A DNA stretch of 64,000 nucleotides from JAAYXE01 sp964391195 (GCA_964391195.1 CAYMLG010000006.1:60879-124878); one strand, 5' to 3'; shown: positions 35,241 to 43,860, counted from the stretch's first letter. Numbers and translations are program-made. The notes: a model not told the origin generated them from the letters alone.

Positions 35241-36368
35241 TTATTCGGATAGGATCTCCAGGATCGCTTCGCCCACCCTGGCGGCGAGCAGAGCCTCGCC
35301 CTGCGGTGAGAGGTGGACGGCAGTGTTGGTAAATTCTTCGGGTGGCACGGCGTCCCACAGGTCGATGTAATGCCAACCATGTTGGCGGCTGAGCTGCGCT
35401 AACTGCTCACGGTATTCGTCGTAAGCCCAACGCGGGTAATAGAAATTGTAACGGATGTGGCTGTTCTCGCCCCGGCTGATAAACACCGGTTCGTTGACGA
35501 ACAGGATCGGGGTCTTTCCCGCCATCTGCGTCCCGGCCCGGAGCACATCGTAGGCCAGGTCGCCGGCGGGAAGCTGCGGGGGCCGAAAGTCGTGGAAGCT
35601 GTCATCGGCAGGCAAATTTTCTTGCCGGAGAGTGTACTCTTCGGGGATGTCCTGGTCGATGCCGGTTGCCGCCCACATCACGCCGTACAACTGCAGGCGG
35701 ATCACATCGGCCAGTTCGCGCCGCTGGCCGATCAGCGTTTTCTCCCAGAACGAGGGCTGGATCAGGTCCGGGCTTTGCCCGTCCAGTTTCAGGTCGTAGG
35801 CCGCGATCAGCCGGCGCACGGCCGGGGCATTGTGCTGGAGCAAGGGTGGGAAAAGCTGTTTATCGTAGGGAAGCGATTCAAGAGTAAGCGGCCAGACGAT
35901 CAGGTCGGGCTGGTATTTCAGGGCTTGCTCAAGAATGAGCAGATCTTTGGTGACCGACATCACCGGGTAGCCCAGGTTGTAAGCGCGGACGATGCGGCCA
36001 GATGGCAGCGTGATCCCGGCCCGGTTCAGATAAGCGCTGAGCGTGTGCTCGTTCTCCAGCAGAAAACCCCAGACCGACGAATCGCCGATCACGATCACCC
36101 GGAACTCATCCGCCGGTTTCGGTCCGCCGGCCAGCTTGTGGCTGGCGAACATGGCCTCCAACTGAAACAGGCTGAGGTTATATGCCCGGGCCGGGTTATC
36201 CCCATAGGGCAGGCGTTCCCGGCCGGGGAAAAGGATATTGTAAGCCGAGATCCGCCCAAGCGCGGCCGCCGGCTTGCCCAGGGGAAAAGCCAGGTTTACC
36301 AGGGCAAACAGGACCAGGGCCTTGACGACAACTCTAAGGAGGAAGCGGGCGGGATCAGTTGAGGCCAT
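35241..36368 (-). CDS. membrane-anchored SGNH transferase (DltD/AlgJ-like role)
   Basis: 375 residues from ATG 36368, overlapping the MBOAT gene by 14 nt. An N-terminal membrane anchor (LLRVVVKALVLFALVNLAF) is followed by an extracytoplasmic SGNH domain. The nucleophile block is VIVIGDSSVWGFLLENEHTL, and the C-terminal His is in TAVHLSPQGEALLAARV. The combination of anchor, GDS nucleophile and adjacency to an MBOAT is that of DltD and related transferases, which take an acyl group from the MBOAT relay and place it on an envelope polymer. The acceptor is unknown. Confidence 0.82.
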   Translation of the reverse strand: MASTDPARFLLRVVVKALVLFALVNLAFPLGKPAAALGRISAYNILFPGRERLPYGDNPARAYNLSLFQLEAMFASHKLAGGPKPADEFRVIVIGDSSVWGFLLENEHTLSAYLNRAGITLPSGRIVRAYNLGYPVMSVTKDLLILEQALKYQPDLIVWPLTLESLPYDKQLFPPLLQHNAPAVRRLIAAYDLKLDGQSPDLIQPSFWEKTLIGQRRELADVIRLQLYGVMWAATGIDQDIPEEYTLRQENLPADDSFHDFRPPQLPAGDLAYDVLRAGTQMAGKTPILFVNEPVFISRGENSHIRYNFYYPRWAYDEYREQLAQLSRQHGWHYIDLWDAVPPEEFTNTAVHLSPQGEALLAARVGEAILEILSE

Positions 36369-37845
36369 ACAGTTTTGCCAGTGTTTCCAGGGCCAGGTTC
36401 GGGCTGGGGAGCACGAACCACACCCAACCCAGGACCACATAGTGATAAGTCAGCAGCCAACCGCCCAGGGCTAAACCCCGCTGCAGGTGCGGGCGGCCGG
36501 CCAGGTCAGGCAGACGAGGCCGGATGAAGTCCGACCATCGATTGTGGATGAACAGCCCTAGCCCGTGCCAGATCCCCCATATGACGAAATTCCAGGTGAT
36601 CCCGTGCCATAGGCCGATGAGGGCCATGGTGCCCAACTGTCCGGCCAGGATGATGGTCCAGACGGGTAGCGGCTGCCCGCCCCGGGATGAACGGCTGCGC
36701 AGGTAGCGGGTGACCGGGTTGAAGAAGTAGGCCCGGAACCAGACGGCGAGGGTGATGTGCCAGGAATTCCAGAAGGCGGTCAGGTTGGTCTTGAGATAAG
36801 GGCGTTCAAAGTTTTCCGGCAGGCGCAGTCCACACAGTCGCGCCAATCCGATGGCCAGGTCGGTGTAGCCGGAGAAGTCGAAGTACAGCCGCCAGGCATA
36901 CGCGTAAAGCAGCACCCACAGCCACAGCCCCGACTGCACCTGGGCGGCGTTCTGCGCGTTCAGCGAGATCAGAGCCAGGCTGTCTGCCAGGACGAATTTT
37001 TTAAACACCCCCAGCAGGATCCGCCAGGCGCCGGCGTTCAGGTTCTCGGCCCGCACTGCGGCCTGGGCGGCTGCCTCGGTTGTGGCAGGGGCAGCGCCGG
37101 TGGCGAGGCGCAGCTCGCCGGCAAAGTGCTGGGCGCGGTCGATCGGCCCGGCGGTGTAGGCGGGGAAGAACAAAGCATAGGTGGCAAATTCGCCCAGGGA
37201 GAGGGCGGGCAGTCTGCCGGTCTGGTAGTCTCGCAGGGTGTGCAGCAGGCGGAACGCCAGATAGGAGAACCCCAACCAGGCCAGGTCGAGATGGGAGGCC
37301 AATTCGGCCGGTTGGCCGTTGATCCACCGCAGCCAGGCGCTGGCGGCCTGGGCCAGTGGCTCGCTCTTTAAAATGAGGAATAGGGCAATCAGGAGAAGGA
37401 TCGCAGCGGCCGGCAGGAACCGGCTGCGGGTCTGCGCCTGGGCCGGCAGCACGGCAACCACGCTCCCCAGGGCAAGGGCCAGCGCCAGACGCAGCGCTTC
37501 GGGTGGGCGGCTTGGGGTCAGGCAGCACAGCGGCTCGAAATAGCGGGTCAGGCCGATGGCGACGATCACCCCGAAGATCACCAGTGCGCCGGCAGCAGAG
37601 CGCCGTCCCCGATCCTCGGCCAACAAGCCCGCCCGACCCTGGGTGATGGCCCAAACCAGGACGGTCAACACCACCGCAGTCGTGGGCAGCCAGAAATCGA
37701 GGTTACGGATAGGCAGGGCCGGCTGGAGCCAATAGAGGGCTGCCACACTGCCCCCTAGCAAGAACCACAGGCGGACGCGAGCGGGGAGCCCCTGGCCTAC
37801 GAGCAGGGCGAAAGCGGTAAGGACCGCCACATGCAGCAGGGTCAT
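36355..37845 (-). CDS. MBOAT-family membrane O-acyltransferase (DltB/AlgI-like)
   Basis: 496 residues with about twelve membrane helices. The catalytic His region is TMALIGLWHGITWNFVIWGI, preceded by YFDFSGYTDLAIGLARLCG and NFERPYLKTNLTAFWNSWHI, all typical of DltB/AlgI proteins. It moves acyl groups from the cytosolic ACP thioester across the membrane. Its C-terminus (ETLAKLYGLN) lacks an obvious fused acyl-shuttle hexapeptide, which fits the separate microprotein encoded immediately upstream. The upstream TAA abuts this ATG directly. Confidence 0.94.
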   Translation of the reverse strand: MTLLHVAVLTAFALLVGQGLPARVRLWFLLGGSVAALYWLQPALPIRNLDFWLPTTAVVLTVLVWAITQGRAGLLAEDRGRRSAAGALVIFGVIVAIGLTRYFEPLCCLTPSRPPEALRLALALALGSVVAVLPAQAQTRSRFLPAAAILLLIALFLILKSEPLAQAASAWLRWINGQPAELASHLDLAWLGFSYLAFRLLHTLRDYQTGRLPALSLGEFATYALFFPAYTAGPIDRAQHFAGELRLATGAAPATTEAAAQAAVRAENLNAGAWRILLGVFKKFVLADSLALISLNAQNAAQVQSGLWLWVLLYAYAWRLYFDFSGYTDLAIGLARLCGLRLPENFERPYLKTNLTAFWNSWHITLAVWFRAYFFNPVTRYLRSRSSRGGQPLPVWTIILAGQLGTMALIGLWHGITWNFVIWGIWHGLGLFIHNRWSDFIRPRLPDLAGRPHLQRGLALGGWLLTYHYVVLGWVWFVLPSPNLALETLAKLYGLN

Positions 37846-37977
37846 TTAAAATCCCTGGTAAATCCACTGCGGCGCCTGGTCGGCGGTGAGAATGACCAGA
37901 GCGATCAAGATCAAGCACACCAGGACCGCGGCCAGGTTTTCACGGCTCAACAGACGGGCGATTATTCGTACCCGCAT
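37846..37977 (-). CDS. DltX-like single-pass membrane microprotein with C-terminal WIYQGF
   Basis: 43 residues from ATG 37977. The basic N-terminus MRVRIIARLLSREN is followed by one membrane helix (LAAVLVCLILIALVILTA) and a short outside tail ending WIYQGF. The positive-inside rule places the C-terminus outside. In Dlt systems the MBOAT transfers the acyl group to the tyrosine of such a C-terminal hexapeptide, carried in Gram-positives by the microprotein DltX. The start lies within the end of the lipoprotein gene (16-nt overlap), and its stop directly abuts the MBOAT ATG. It is too short for most gene finders. Assignment rests on architecture and context. Confidence 0.75.
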   Translation of the reverse strand: MRVRIIARLLSRENLAAVLVCLILIALVILTADQAPQWIYQGF

Positions 37978-38369
37978 ACCCGCCACTCACCATCTTCGAG
38001 GGCGACCAATACCGGCCGCTCGGCCAGATCGATTTCCAACACTTCATTGCCGTAGTTGGCGGTGATCACCCCTGCACAGTTCACCCGGGTGAAATCACCG
38101 CTTTCCTCTGCGGCTTCACAGGCCAGGCCGTCCAGGCTGGCGGTGACCGCTCCGAAGGAGCTGAGCTCGCGGGCCGATTCGGCTTCCCACACACCGCAGG
38201 ACAGGTTCGCCAGGCGGGCTGAATCTTTCTCCACCAGGGCCTGGAAATAGCCCTCGGCCGCCTGTGCGGCAGCATCTTCGCTGCTTTGGCCGCTGCAGGC
38301 GGTAAGCAGCAGGCCGAGGACGATGACAATCAAGAAGTAAAATGATAGGTGAATGTCGCTCTTGTGCAT
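37962..38369 (-). CDS. small lipoprotein at the head of the acylation operon
   Basis: 135 residues from ATG 38369. It has a lipoprotein signal (FYFLIVIVLGLLLTAC) and a ~110-residue globular part resembling NTF2-like/DUF4878 lipoproteins (AAAQAAEGYFQALVEKD, then GEWRVCGYE at the end). It carries four further Cys residues that could form disulphides. It is the first gene of the operon and overlaps the microprotein by 16 nt. A TACAAT -10-like box at 38413-38418 (minus) could start the operon. It may bind the envelope polymer or the acyl product. Confidence 0.78.
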   Translation of the reverse strand: MHKSDIHLSFYFLIVIVLGLLLTACSGQSSEDAAAQAAEGYFQALVEKDSARLANLSCGVWEAESARELSSFGAVTASLDGLACEAAEESGDFTRVNCAGVITANYGNEVLEIDLAERPVLVALEDGEWRVCGYE

Positions 38370-38495
38370 TTCTCGTTCCTGTTGGGCCGGTGTATCATCG
38401 TAGTGAGACGTTATTGTACCAAAGGAGACCAGTGGGTGGTCCATACCATTCCCAGCAGGGATAGAGATGCCGGTTGTGAGTTCTGGGGAGGCAAG

Positions 38496-39029
38496 ATGAA
38501 TGTGGTGAATACCGTGCTTGGATTTGCGCTGCTGCTGCTTGGGCGAAATCTGATCTGGCTGCTGGTCGGCATCCTGGGTTTTCTGGTGGGGTTCGACCTG
38601 GCGACCGATTTTCTCACCGGGCAGGCGCAGCTCCTGATTTTCGTTATCGCCGTTATCGTGGGACTGATCGGCGCCGGCCTGGCAGTCTTTCTGCAGCGGC
38701 TGGCTGCGGGGGTGGCCGCGTTTCTGGCCGGCGGCTACCTGGCGATGACCGGAGCCGCTTACCTGGGATTGGATTTGGGCGATTACCGCTGGCTGGCCTT
38801 CATCGCGGTGGGAATCATTGCGGCGATTCTGGGGATGGCGCTGTTCGATTGGGCGCTGATCGTCCTCTCGGCCTTGATCGGGGCGGCTTTGATCGTGCAG
38901 AACCTCAACCTGGCCCAGTCCTTCACCCCGCTGGTCTTTATCATCCTGGTGGTCATCGGGATCGCAGTCCAGGCGGGGTTGATGCAGCGGCGGCAGGCGC
39001 CGCCCCCGAGCCGGCAGCCCACGGACTGA
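38496..39029 (+). CDS. DUF4203-like multi-pass membrane protein
   Basis: 177 residues from ATG 38496, chosen for GGGGAGG just upstream. Five to seven short membrane helices are rich in Gly and Ala (LVGILGFLVGFDLATDFL, AVIVGLIGAGLAVFLQRLA, AFLAGGYLAMTGAAYLG, FIAVGIIAAILGMALFDW), as in DUF4203/TMEM198-type proteins. It is divergent from the acylation operon and followed 3 nt later by an APH-type kinase gene. Function unknown. Confidence 0.78.
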   Translation: MNVVNTVLGFALLLLGRNLIWLLVGILGFLVGFDLATDFLTGQAQLLIFVIAVIVGLIGAGLAVFLQRLAAGVAAFLAGGYLAMTGAAYLGLDLGDYRWLAFIAVGIIAAILGMALFDWALIVLSALIGAALIVQNLNLAQSFTPLVFIILVVIGIAVQAGLMQRRQAPPPSRQPTD

Positions 39030-39032
39030 GCG

Positions 39033-39827
39033 GTGAACACTTCACAGCAGCCGATCGCATCCGGGCGGACGGCGGAGATCTACGCCTGGGGGCAGGATAA
39101 GGTGCTCAAACTCTACCGCCCGGAATTCTCGCCTGAGATGGCGAGCCAGGAGGCCTGTATCCACCGCGCGGTGCAGGCGGCTGGAGTGCCTTGCCCGAGG
39201 ATGGAAAAGCTGGTCGAGGTGGAAGGGCGGAAAGGGATTCTATTCGAACGGCTGGAGGGACAATCGCTTCTGGAACTCCTCAGGCGGAACCCTTTCCGGT
39301 TGAACGAGGTCGCCCGCCTGATGGCGGAACTGCACGCCGAGATCCACAGCCGCAGCGCTCCTGGCCTGCCGTCCCAGCGCGAACGTTTCCGGGCCAGGAT
39401 CGATGCGGTCCCCGAGCTGAGCGCTGAGGAGAAATCGGCTCTGCAAAGCCGGTTGGCGAGCCTGGCGGATGGGGAGCAGGTATGCCATAACGACTTCCAT
39501 CCGGATAACATCCTGCTTACGGGACGGGGCCCGCTGGTGATCGATTGGATGGACGCCACTTCCGGCAGCCCGGCGGCCGATGTCGCCCGCACAGCGCTTA
39601 TCCTCGGATTCGGTGCGCCTCCACCCGGGGCAACCCGCTGGGAACGGTGGTTCATCGCTCTGTTCCAGGGTCGCTTCCGGCGCCTGTACCTGGACCACTA
39701 CTTCCGCCTGGTTCCACAGTTTAGGGAGGAAGCGCAGGCCTGGATGCCGGTGGTGGCGGCTGCGCGTTTGCTCGAGAAGATCCCTGGCGAGCATCACCGC
39801 CTCCGGCGGCTGGTCGCCAGTCTGTAG
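39033..39827 (+). CDS. aminoglycoside phosphotransferase (APH)-family kinase
   Basis: 264 residues from GTG 39033. The kinase-like fold has the Brenner motif VCHNDFHPDNILL and the metal-binding VIDWMDATSG. An N-terminal nucleotide-binding lobe (ASGRTAEIYAWGQDKVLKLY) is present. APH-family proteins phosphorylate aminoglycosides, choline, sugars or other small alcohols. No resistance context is visible, so a metabolic substrate is more likely. It probably shares a transcript with the DUF4203-like gene. Confidence 0.85.
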   Translation: MNTSQQPIASGRTAEIYAWGQDKVLKLYRPEFSPEMASQEACIHRAVQAAGVPCPRMEKLVEVEGRKGILFERLEGQSLLELLRRNPFRLNEVARLMAELHAEIHSRSAPGLPSQRERFRARIDAVPELSAEEKSALQSRLASLADGEQVCHNDFHPDNILLTGRGPLVIDWMDATSGSPAADVARTALILGFGAPPPGATRWERWFIALFQGRFRRLYLDHYFRLVPQFREEAQAWMPVVAAARLLEKIPGEHHRLRRLVASL

Positions 39828-39880
39828 AAAAGAACAGGCACGGGTGGCTCCCGTGCCTGTTTACATCACCAAGGACCGGA

Positions 39881-42226
39881 TCAGCCTTTATACCCCAATA
39901 AGCGCAGGCCGTTCAGCACGACGACCACCGTGCTGCCCTCATGCCCGACTACCCCCAGAGGCAAAGGCAGCTCGGCCCCAAATGCGGCGGCGACCAGCAT
40001 CACGATCACCGCCAGCGCAAAGGCCAGATTCTGGTAGACCGTCTTGCGCGCCTGGCGGGCAAGCCCGATGGCATAGGGCAGGTGGGCCAGGTCATCGGCC
40101 ATCAGCACCACATCCGCGGTTTCCAGGGCCACATCGGTGCCTGCGCCGCCCATCGCGATGCCCACATCGGCGGCGGCCAGGGCGGGCGCATCGTTCACGC
40201 CATCGCCGACCATGGCTGTGGGGCCGTATTTCTGGCGTACCTGCTTGAGCACATGCACCTTATCCTCTGGCAGCAGGCCGGCGTGGAACTCGTCTACCCC
40301 GGTGCGGGCAGCAATCGCCGCGGCTACCCGCTCGTTATCACCGGTCAGCATCACCACCCGTTGAATGCCCAGCCGTTTGAGATCGGAGATGATCTGCGCC
40401 GCATCGGGGCGCAGGGTGTCGGCCACGGCCAGCAAGCCCAGCCACTGCCCCCCGGCCCAGACCACCATCACCGTCTGTCCCTGGGCTTCCAGTTCGTGCA
40501 ATTGGTCCAACAAGTCCTGCGGGATGGTGATTTGCTGTTCAGAGAACAACCGCTCTCCGCCGATCAGCACCTCCTGATCTTCGACGGTCGCCTTCACCCC
40601 TTGCCCGGGGATGGCCTGGAAGCCAGTTGCCTCCGGCAGCCGGATCTGGAGCTCTTCGGCAGCGCGCACAATGGCCTTGGCCAGCGGGTGTTCGGAGCGG
40701 GATTCGGCGGCGGCTGCCACGCGCAGCAGCCCGTCTGCGCCCACCCCGCGGACCGGGCGGGCCAGGGTCAGGCTGGGCGAGCCGGTGGTGAGGGTGCCGG
40801 TCTTATCGAAGGCGATCACTTTCAGGGTCGAGGTTTGTTCGAGGTGTACCCCACCCTTGAAGAGGATACCCCGCCGGGCGCTGTTGGCGATGGCCGACAG
40901 AATGCTGGCCGGGGTCGAGATCACCAGCGCACAGGGAGAGGCGACCACCAGCCAGGTCATAGCCCGGTAGAAGGTGGGGTAGAAATCGTGATGAAGGATA
41001 AAGTAGGGGACCACGGTCAGCAAGACCGCGCCTGCCAGGACCAGGATGGCGTAGAACTGTTCGAAGTTGTCCAACATCCGCTGGGTGCGCGCCTTGCTCG
41101 ACTGGGCCTCTTCCACCAGCCTGACGATCTTTGCCAGGGTAGTGTCCTGGGCCAGGCGGGTCACTCGCACTTCCAGGGCGCCGTTTCCGTTGACCGTGCC
41201 GGCAAATACCGTATCGCCCACTTTTTTGTCCACCGGGACCGATTCGCCGGTGATCGTCGCCTGGTCTACCGCCGAACTGCCGTCGAGCACCTCTCCATCG
41301 ATCGGGAAGCGCTCGCCGGGGCGGACCAATACTGTATCGCCCAGGATGAGTTTTTCGATGGGTAAAGTGACCAGGCGTGAGCCGCGACGCACGGTGGCTG
41401 TCGGGGGCCGCAAGTCGAGCAGCTTCTCGATCGCTTTCCGGCTGCGGTCCATGGCAAAGGACTGCAGGGTATTCGACAGAGAGAACAGGAACAGCAGGGC
41501 GGCTCCTTCGGCCGGCTGTCCAATAAAGGCCGCGCCCAAAGCCGCCAGGATCATCAGCAGGTCAACGTTCAAGCGGCGCTCGTGCAGCACCTCTTTGACC
41601 CCATCGATCAGGCCGTAGTACCCGCCGCTGAGGTAAGCCAGCACATACAGGGCAGAGACGGCCGCCGCCGGCAGAAAACCGAACTGGCTCGCCAGGAAGG
41701 CGGATAGGGCCGCCACGGCGTTGACCGCGGTGAACACGATCTCTAGCTTCTCGCGCGGCAGGGCGACAGGAAGGGGCGCTTCCACAGCCGGGACCGATTC
41801 GGCCTGCGGCAGCTCGGCGACCGCGGTCCCATCTCCGGCGAGCTGGATGCGCATATGTCCGTGTTCGTATGTCGTTATGGGTTCTGGCGAGATGGCCAGG
41901 CGCTGGTAATGGGTGGATAGCTCCTGCGCCATTGCCGCCGTACATTCCCGGCACATCGCCTCGCTCTTTTGGGAGCACTGCGCCACCCGCCCGTAGGCTC
42001 GCTGGCCGGCCTGGCGCACCAAGCGCAGGGCGTGTTCATGGCTGATTACCTGTGGGTCATAGCTGATGCTGAGATGCCCGTTCTGCAGGTCGAAATCGGC
42101 ATTGTGAATGCCCGCATATCCCCGAAGCGTATCGCTAAGTACGTCTGTACAGCGTGTGCCTTCTTCCGGTAATCCATGATTGTCATCGCTTGTTTCGAAG
42201 GTCTCGATGTTCAATTTGCCCTCCAT
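39881..42226 (-). CDS. P1B-4-type heavy-metal ATPase (Fe/Co/Zn efflux, PfeT/CoaT/CtpD-like)
   Basis: 781 residues. P-type motifs are ITGESVPV, FDKTGTLTTG (phosphorylated Asp) and MVGDGVNDAPALAAADVGIA. The membrane metal site has SPCALVIS instead of CPC, and the last helix has VVGHEGSTVVVVLNGLRLLG; SPC plus HEGST is the P1B-4 signature. The N-terminal region is a degenerate HMA domain (single Cys in TRCTDVL) followed by a Cys/His-rich stretch (CSQKSEAMCREC). A Fur/PerR regulator gene is 65 nt upstream. In Bacillus the P1B-4 pump PfeT is PerR-regulated and exports Fe(II). The same role is inferred here. Confidence 0.92.
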   Translation of the reverse strand: MEGKLNIETFETSDDNHGLPEEGTRCTDVLSDTLRGYAGIHNADFDLQNGHLSISYDPQVISHEHALRLVRQAGQRAYGRVAQCSQKSEAMCRECTAAMAQELSTHYQRLAISPEPITTYEHGHMRIQLAGDGTAVAELPQAESVPAVEAPLPVALPREKLEIVFTAVNAVAALSAFLASQFGFLPAAAVSALYVLAYLSGGYYGLIDGVKEVLHERRLNVDLLMILAALGAAFIGQPAEGAALLFLFSLSNTLQSFAMDRSRKAIEKLLDLRPPTATVRRGSRLVTLPIEKLILGDTVLVRPGERFPIDGEVLDGSSAVDQATITGESVPVDKKVGDTVFAGTVNGNGALEVRVTRLAQDTTLAKIVRLVEEAQSSKARTQRMLDNFEQFYAILVLAGAVLLTVVPYFILHHDFYPTFYRAMTWLVVASPCALVISTPASILSAIANSARRGILFKGGVHLEQTSTLKVIAFDKTGTLTTGSPSLTLARPVRGVGADGLLRVAAAAESRSEHPLAKAIVRAAEELQIRLPEATGFQAIPGQGVKATVEDQEVLIGGERLFSEQQITIPQDLLDQLHELEAQGQTVMVVWAGGQWLGLLAVADTLRPDAAQIISDLKRLGIQRVVMLTGDNERVAAAIAARTGVDEFHAGLLPEDKVHVLKQVRQKYGPTAMVGDGVNDAPALAAADVGIAMGGAGTDVALETADVVLMADDLAHLPYAIGLARQARKTVYQNLAFALAVIVMLVAAAFGAELPLPLGVVGHEGSTVVVVLNGLRLLGYKG

Positions 42227-42291
42227 TCAAAAGTAAGTCGTTGAATTCCCCCTCCACCTGCTGCTCTATGACCGGCCGTCCCCCGGTGGCC

Positions 42292-42732
42292 CTACTGCTC
42301 CCGGATCAACTGTCGCTGGCAGTCGGGGCAGAGGCCATAATAGAGCACTCGCGCTCCCAGGATTTTATAGCCAGAGTTGGCGGCTACTTCGTTTTCTAGG
42401 GAACGCACATACTGGCTGGGAAGGTCAATCACCCGGTTGCAGTTGGTGCAGGCCAGGTTCACATGTGGCGTCGTGTCCGCGTCGTAATGGACGGCATCGT
42501 CCCCCGCCGTCCCCAGGCTGTTGACAACCCCCAGGCGGACGAGCGCCTCCAGCGTGTTGTAGACCGTTGCCAGGCTCAGAGATGGATACTCGCGGCGCAG
42601 TTGTTCGTGAATAGTCTGCGCGGTGGGGTGTTCGTCTGTGCCTGCCAGCAGCCGGCAGATGGCCAGGCGCTGTGGGGTCAGGCGCAGTCCTGCATCTTGT
42701 AAAGCTTGGGTCAGTACGTTTAAATTCTGCAT
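42292..42732 (-). CDS. Fur-family metalloregulator, PerR-like
   Basis: 146 residues from ATG 42732. The winged helix (LRLTPQRLAICRLLAG, SLATVYNTLEALVRLGVV) is followed by the dimerisation domain. The structural zinc cysteines are CTNC and CPDC. The regulatory segment is HYDADTTPHVNLAC; relative to B. subtilis PerR the Asp85 position is kept, but one His ligand appears to be Asn. It probably represses itself and the adjacent metal ATPase through the palindrome 15 nt upstream of its ATG. Sensing of Fe, Mn or peroxide is inferred. Confidence 0.92.
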   Translation of the reverse strand: MQNLNVLTQALQDAGLRLTPQRLAICRLLAGTDEHPTAQTIHEQLRREYPSLSLATVYNTLEALVRLGVVNSLGTAGDDAVHYDADTTPHVNLACTNCNRVIDLPSQYVRSLENEVAANSGYKILGARVLYYGLCPDCQRQLIREQ

Positions 42733-42747
42733 CCGCATTCACTCTCG

Positions 42748-42787
42748 TTATTTATAATCATTCTAAATTTAGAATGATTATAAATAA
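42748..42787. promoter_or_regulatory. 40-bp perfect palindrome, Fur/PerR-type operator
   Basis: Every position of this AT-rich 40-mer pairs about the centre at 42767/42768; the left half reads TTATTTATAATCATTCTAAA. It contains TTATAATCATT-type half-sites like those of Per/Fur boxes. It lies 15 nt upstream of the regulator ATG and upstream of folD on the other strand. Fur-family boxes are usually ~19 bp, so two overlapping dimers could bind. Confidence 0.8.
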
Positions 42788-42938
42788 GAGGGATGATTTT
42801 GTCAAGTGCTTATGACATCTGTCCATTGTCATTTTGCAGATTGGGGAGGATAATATTGGATGTGCGCCAATTCGCAGCCCAAACCCGCCAAAGAACGGAA
42901 TACGTTCGGACGAACAAACCAGATATAAGGAGAATAGG

Positions 42939-43820
42939 ATGACTGCACAAATAATCGATGGCAAGGCCATTGCCAAACAGGTACGCGAGCGCGTCGCTGC
43001 TGAAGTTGCCGAAATGGTGGCTGCCGGAAAACCTCGCCCGGGTCTGGCGACTGTCCTGGTGGGGGAGGACCCGGCTTCTAAAGTGTACGTGGGCTCCAAG
43101 CAAAAGACCTGCGCCGAGTTGGGGATTGAATCCTACGGTTACCACCTGCCCAAGGATGCCACCCAGGCAGAGGTGGAAGATCTGGTCAAGAAATTGAACG
43201 ACGACCCGAAAGTCAACGGTATCCTGGTGCAGCTCCCGCTGCCGAAAGGCCTGGACGAGGAACGGGTGCTGAACATGATCAGCCTCGAAAAGGATGTAGA
43301 CGGGTTCCATCCGATCAATATCGGCCGCCTGGCACAGAAAGGCCGGGAACCGCTGTTCGCGCCCTGCACGCCGGCGGGCGTGATCGAGCTGCTGAGGTCG
43401 GTGGGGACAAAATTGGAAGGGACCAATGCGGTTGTGTTGGGTCGCTCGAATATCGTGGGTATGCCGGTCGCACTGCTGCTGGTCCGCGAGAATGCTACGG
43501 TAACGATCTGCCACTCCCGCACGCACGACCTGCCCTCCGTCGTTCGCTCGGCAGACGTGCTGATCGCCGCGGTCGGCCGGCCTGAGATGGTACGTGGTGA
43601 TTGGGTAAAGCCGGGGGCGGTGGTGATCGACGTCGGCGTGAACCGCATTGACGATCCCAGCCATCCAAAAGGCTCGCGTCTGGTTGGTGACGTATGCTTC
43701 GATGAGGTCAAGGAAGTCGCCTCGGCCATTACCCCGGTGCCTGGCGGTGTGGGACCGATGACGATTGCGATGTTGATGCAAAATACGTTGACCGCAGCGA
43801 AAATCGCGGCGAAATCCTAA
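42939..43820 (+). CDS. folD: bifunctional methylene-THF dehydrogenase/methenyl-THF cyclohydrolase
   Basis: 293 residues from ATG 42939 (AAGGAGAATAGG upstream). Catalytic Tyr/Lys are in SKVYVGSKQKTCAELGIESY, the NADP site is in VVLGRSNIVGMPVALLL and the terminal signature is PVPGGVGPMTIAMLMQNTL. It interconverts 5,10-methylene-THF and 10-formyl-THF in the cytosol, supplying one-carbon units. It is a single-gene transcript with its own terminator. Confidence 0.97.
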   Translation: MTAQIIDGKAIAKQVRERVAAEVAEMVAAGKPRPGLATVLVGEDPASKVYVGSKQKTCAELGIESYGYHLPKDATQAEVEDLVKKLNDDPKVNGILVQLPLPKGLDEERVLNMISLEKDVDGFHPINIGRLAQKGREPLFAPCTPAGVIELLRSVGTKLEGTNAVVLGRSNIVGMPVALLLVRENATVTICHSRTHDLPSVVRSADVLIAAVGRPEMVRGDWVKPGAVVIDVGVNRIDDPSHPKGSRLVGDVCFDEVKEVASAITPVPGGVGPMTIAMLMQNTLTAAKIAAKS

Positions 43821-43830
43821 AAAGGACCAT

Positions 43831-43860
43831 CAAAAACCGGGGCCATCGCCCCGGTTTTTG
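43831..43860 (+). terminator. intrinsic terminator of folD
   Basis: CAAAAACCGGGGC (43831-43843) pairs with GCCCCGGTTTTTG (43848-43860) with a 4-nt loop; the T5 run lies in the stem end. It is 10 nt after the folD stop. Confidence 0.88.

Noticed and set aside
39941..41365. 474-residue plus-strand frame opposite the metal ATPase
   Set aside because: Gly/His/Gln-rich translation without motifs, antisense to an intact P-type ATPase; a codon-bias shadow.
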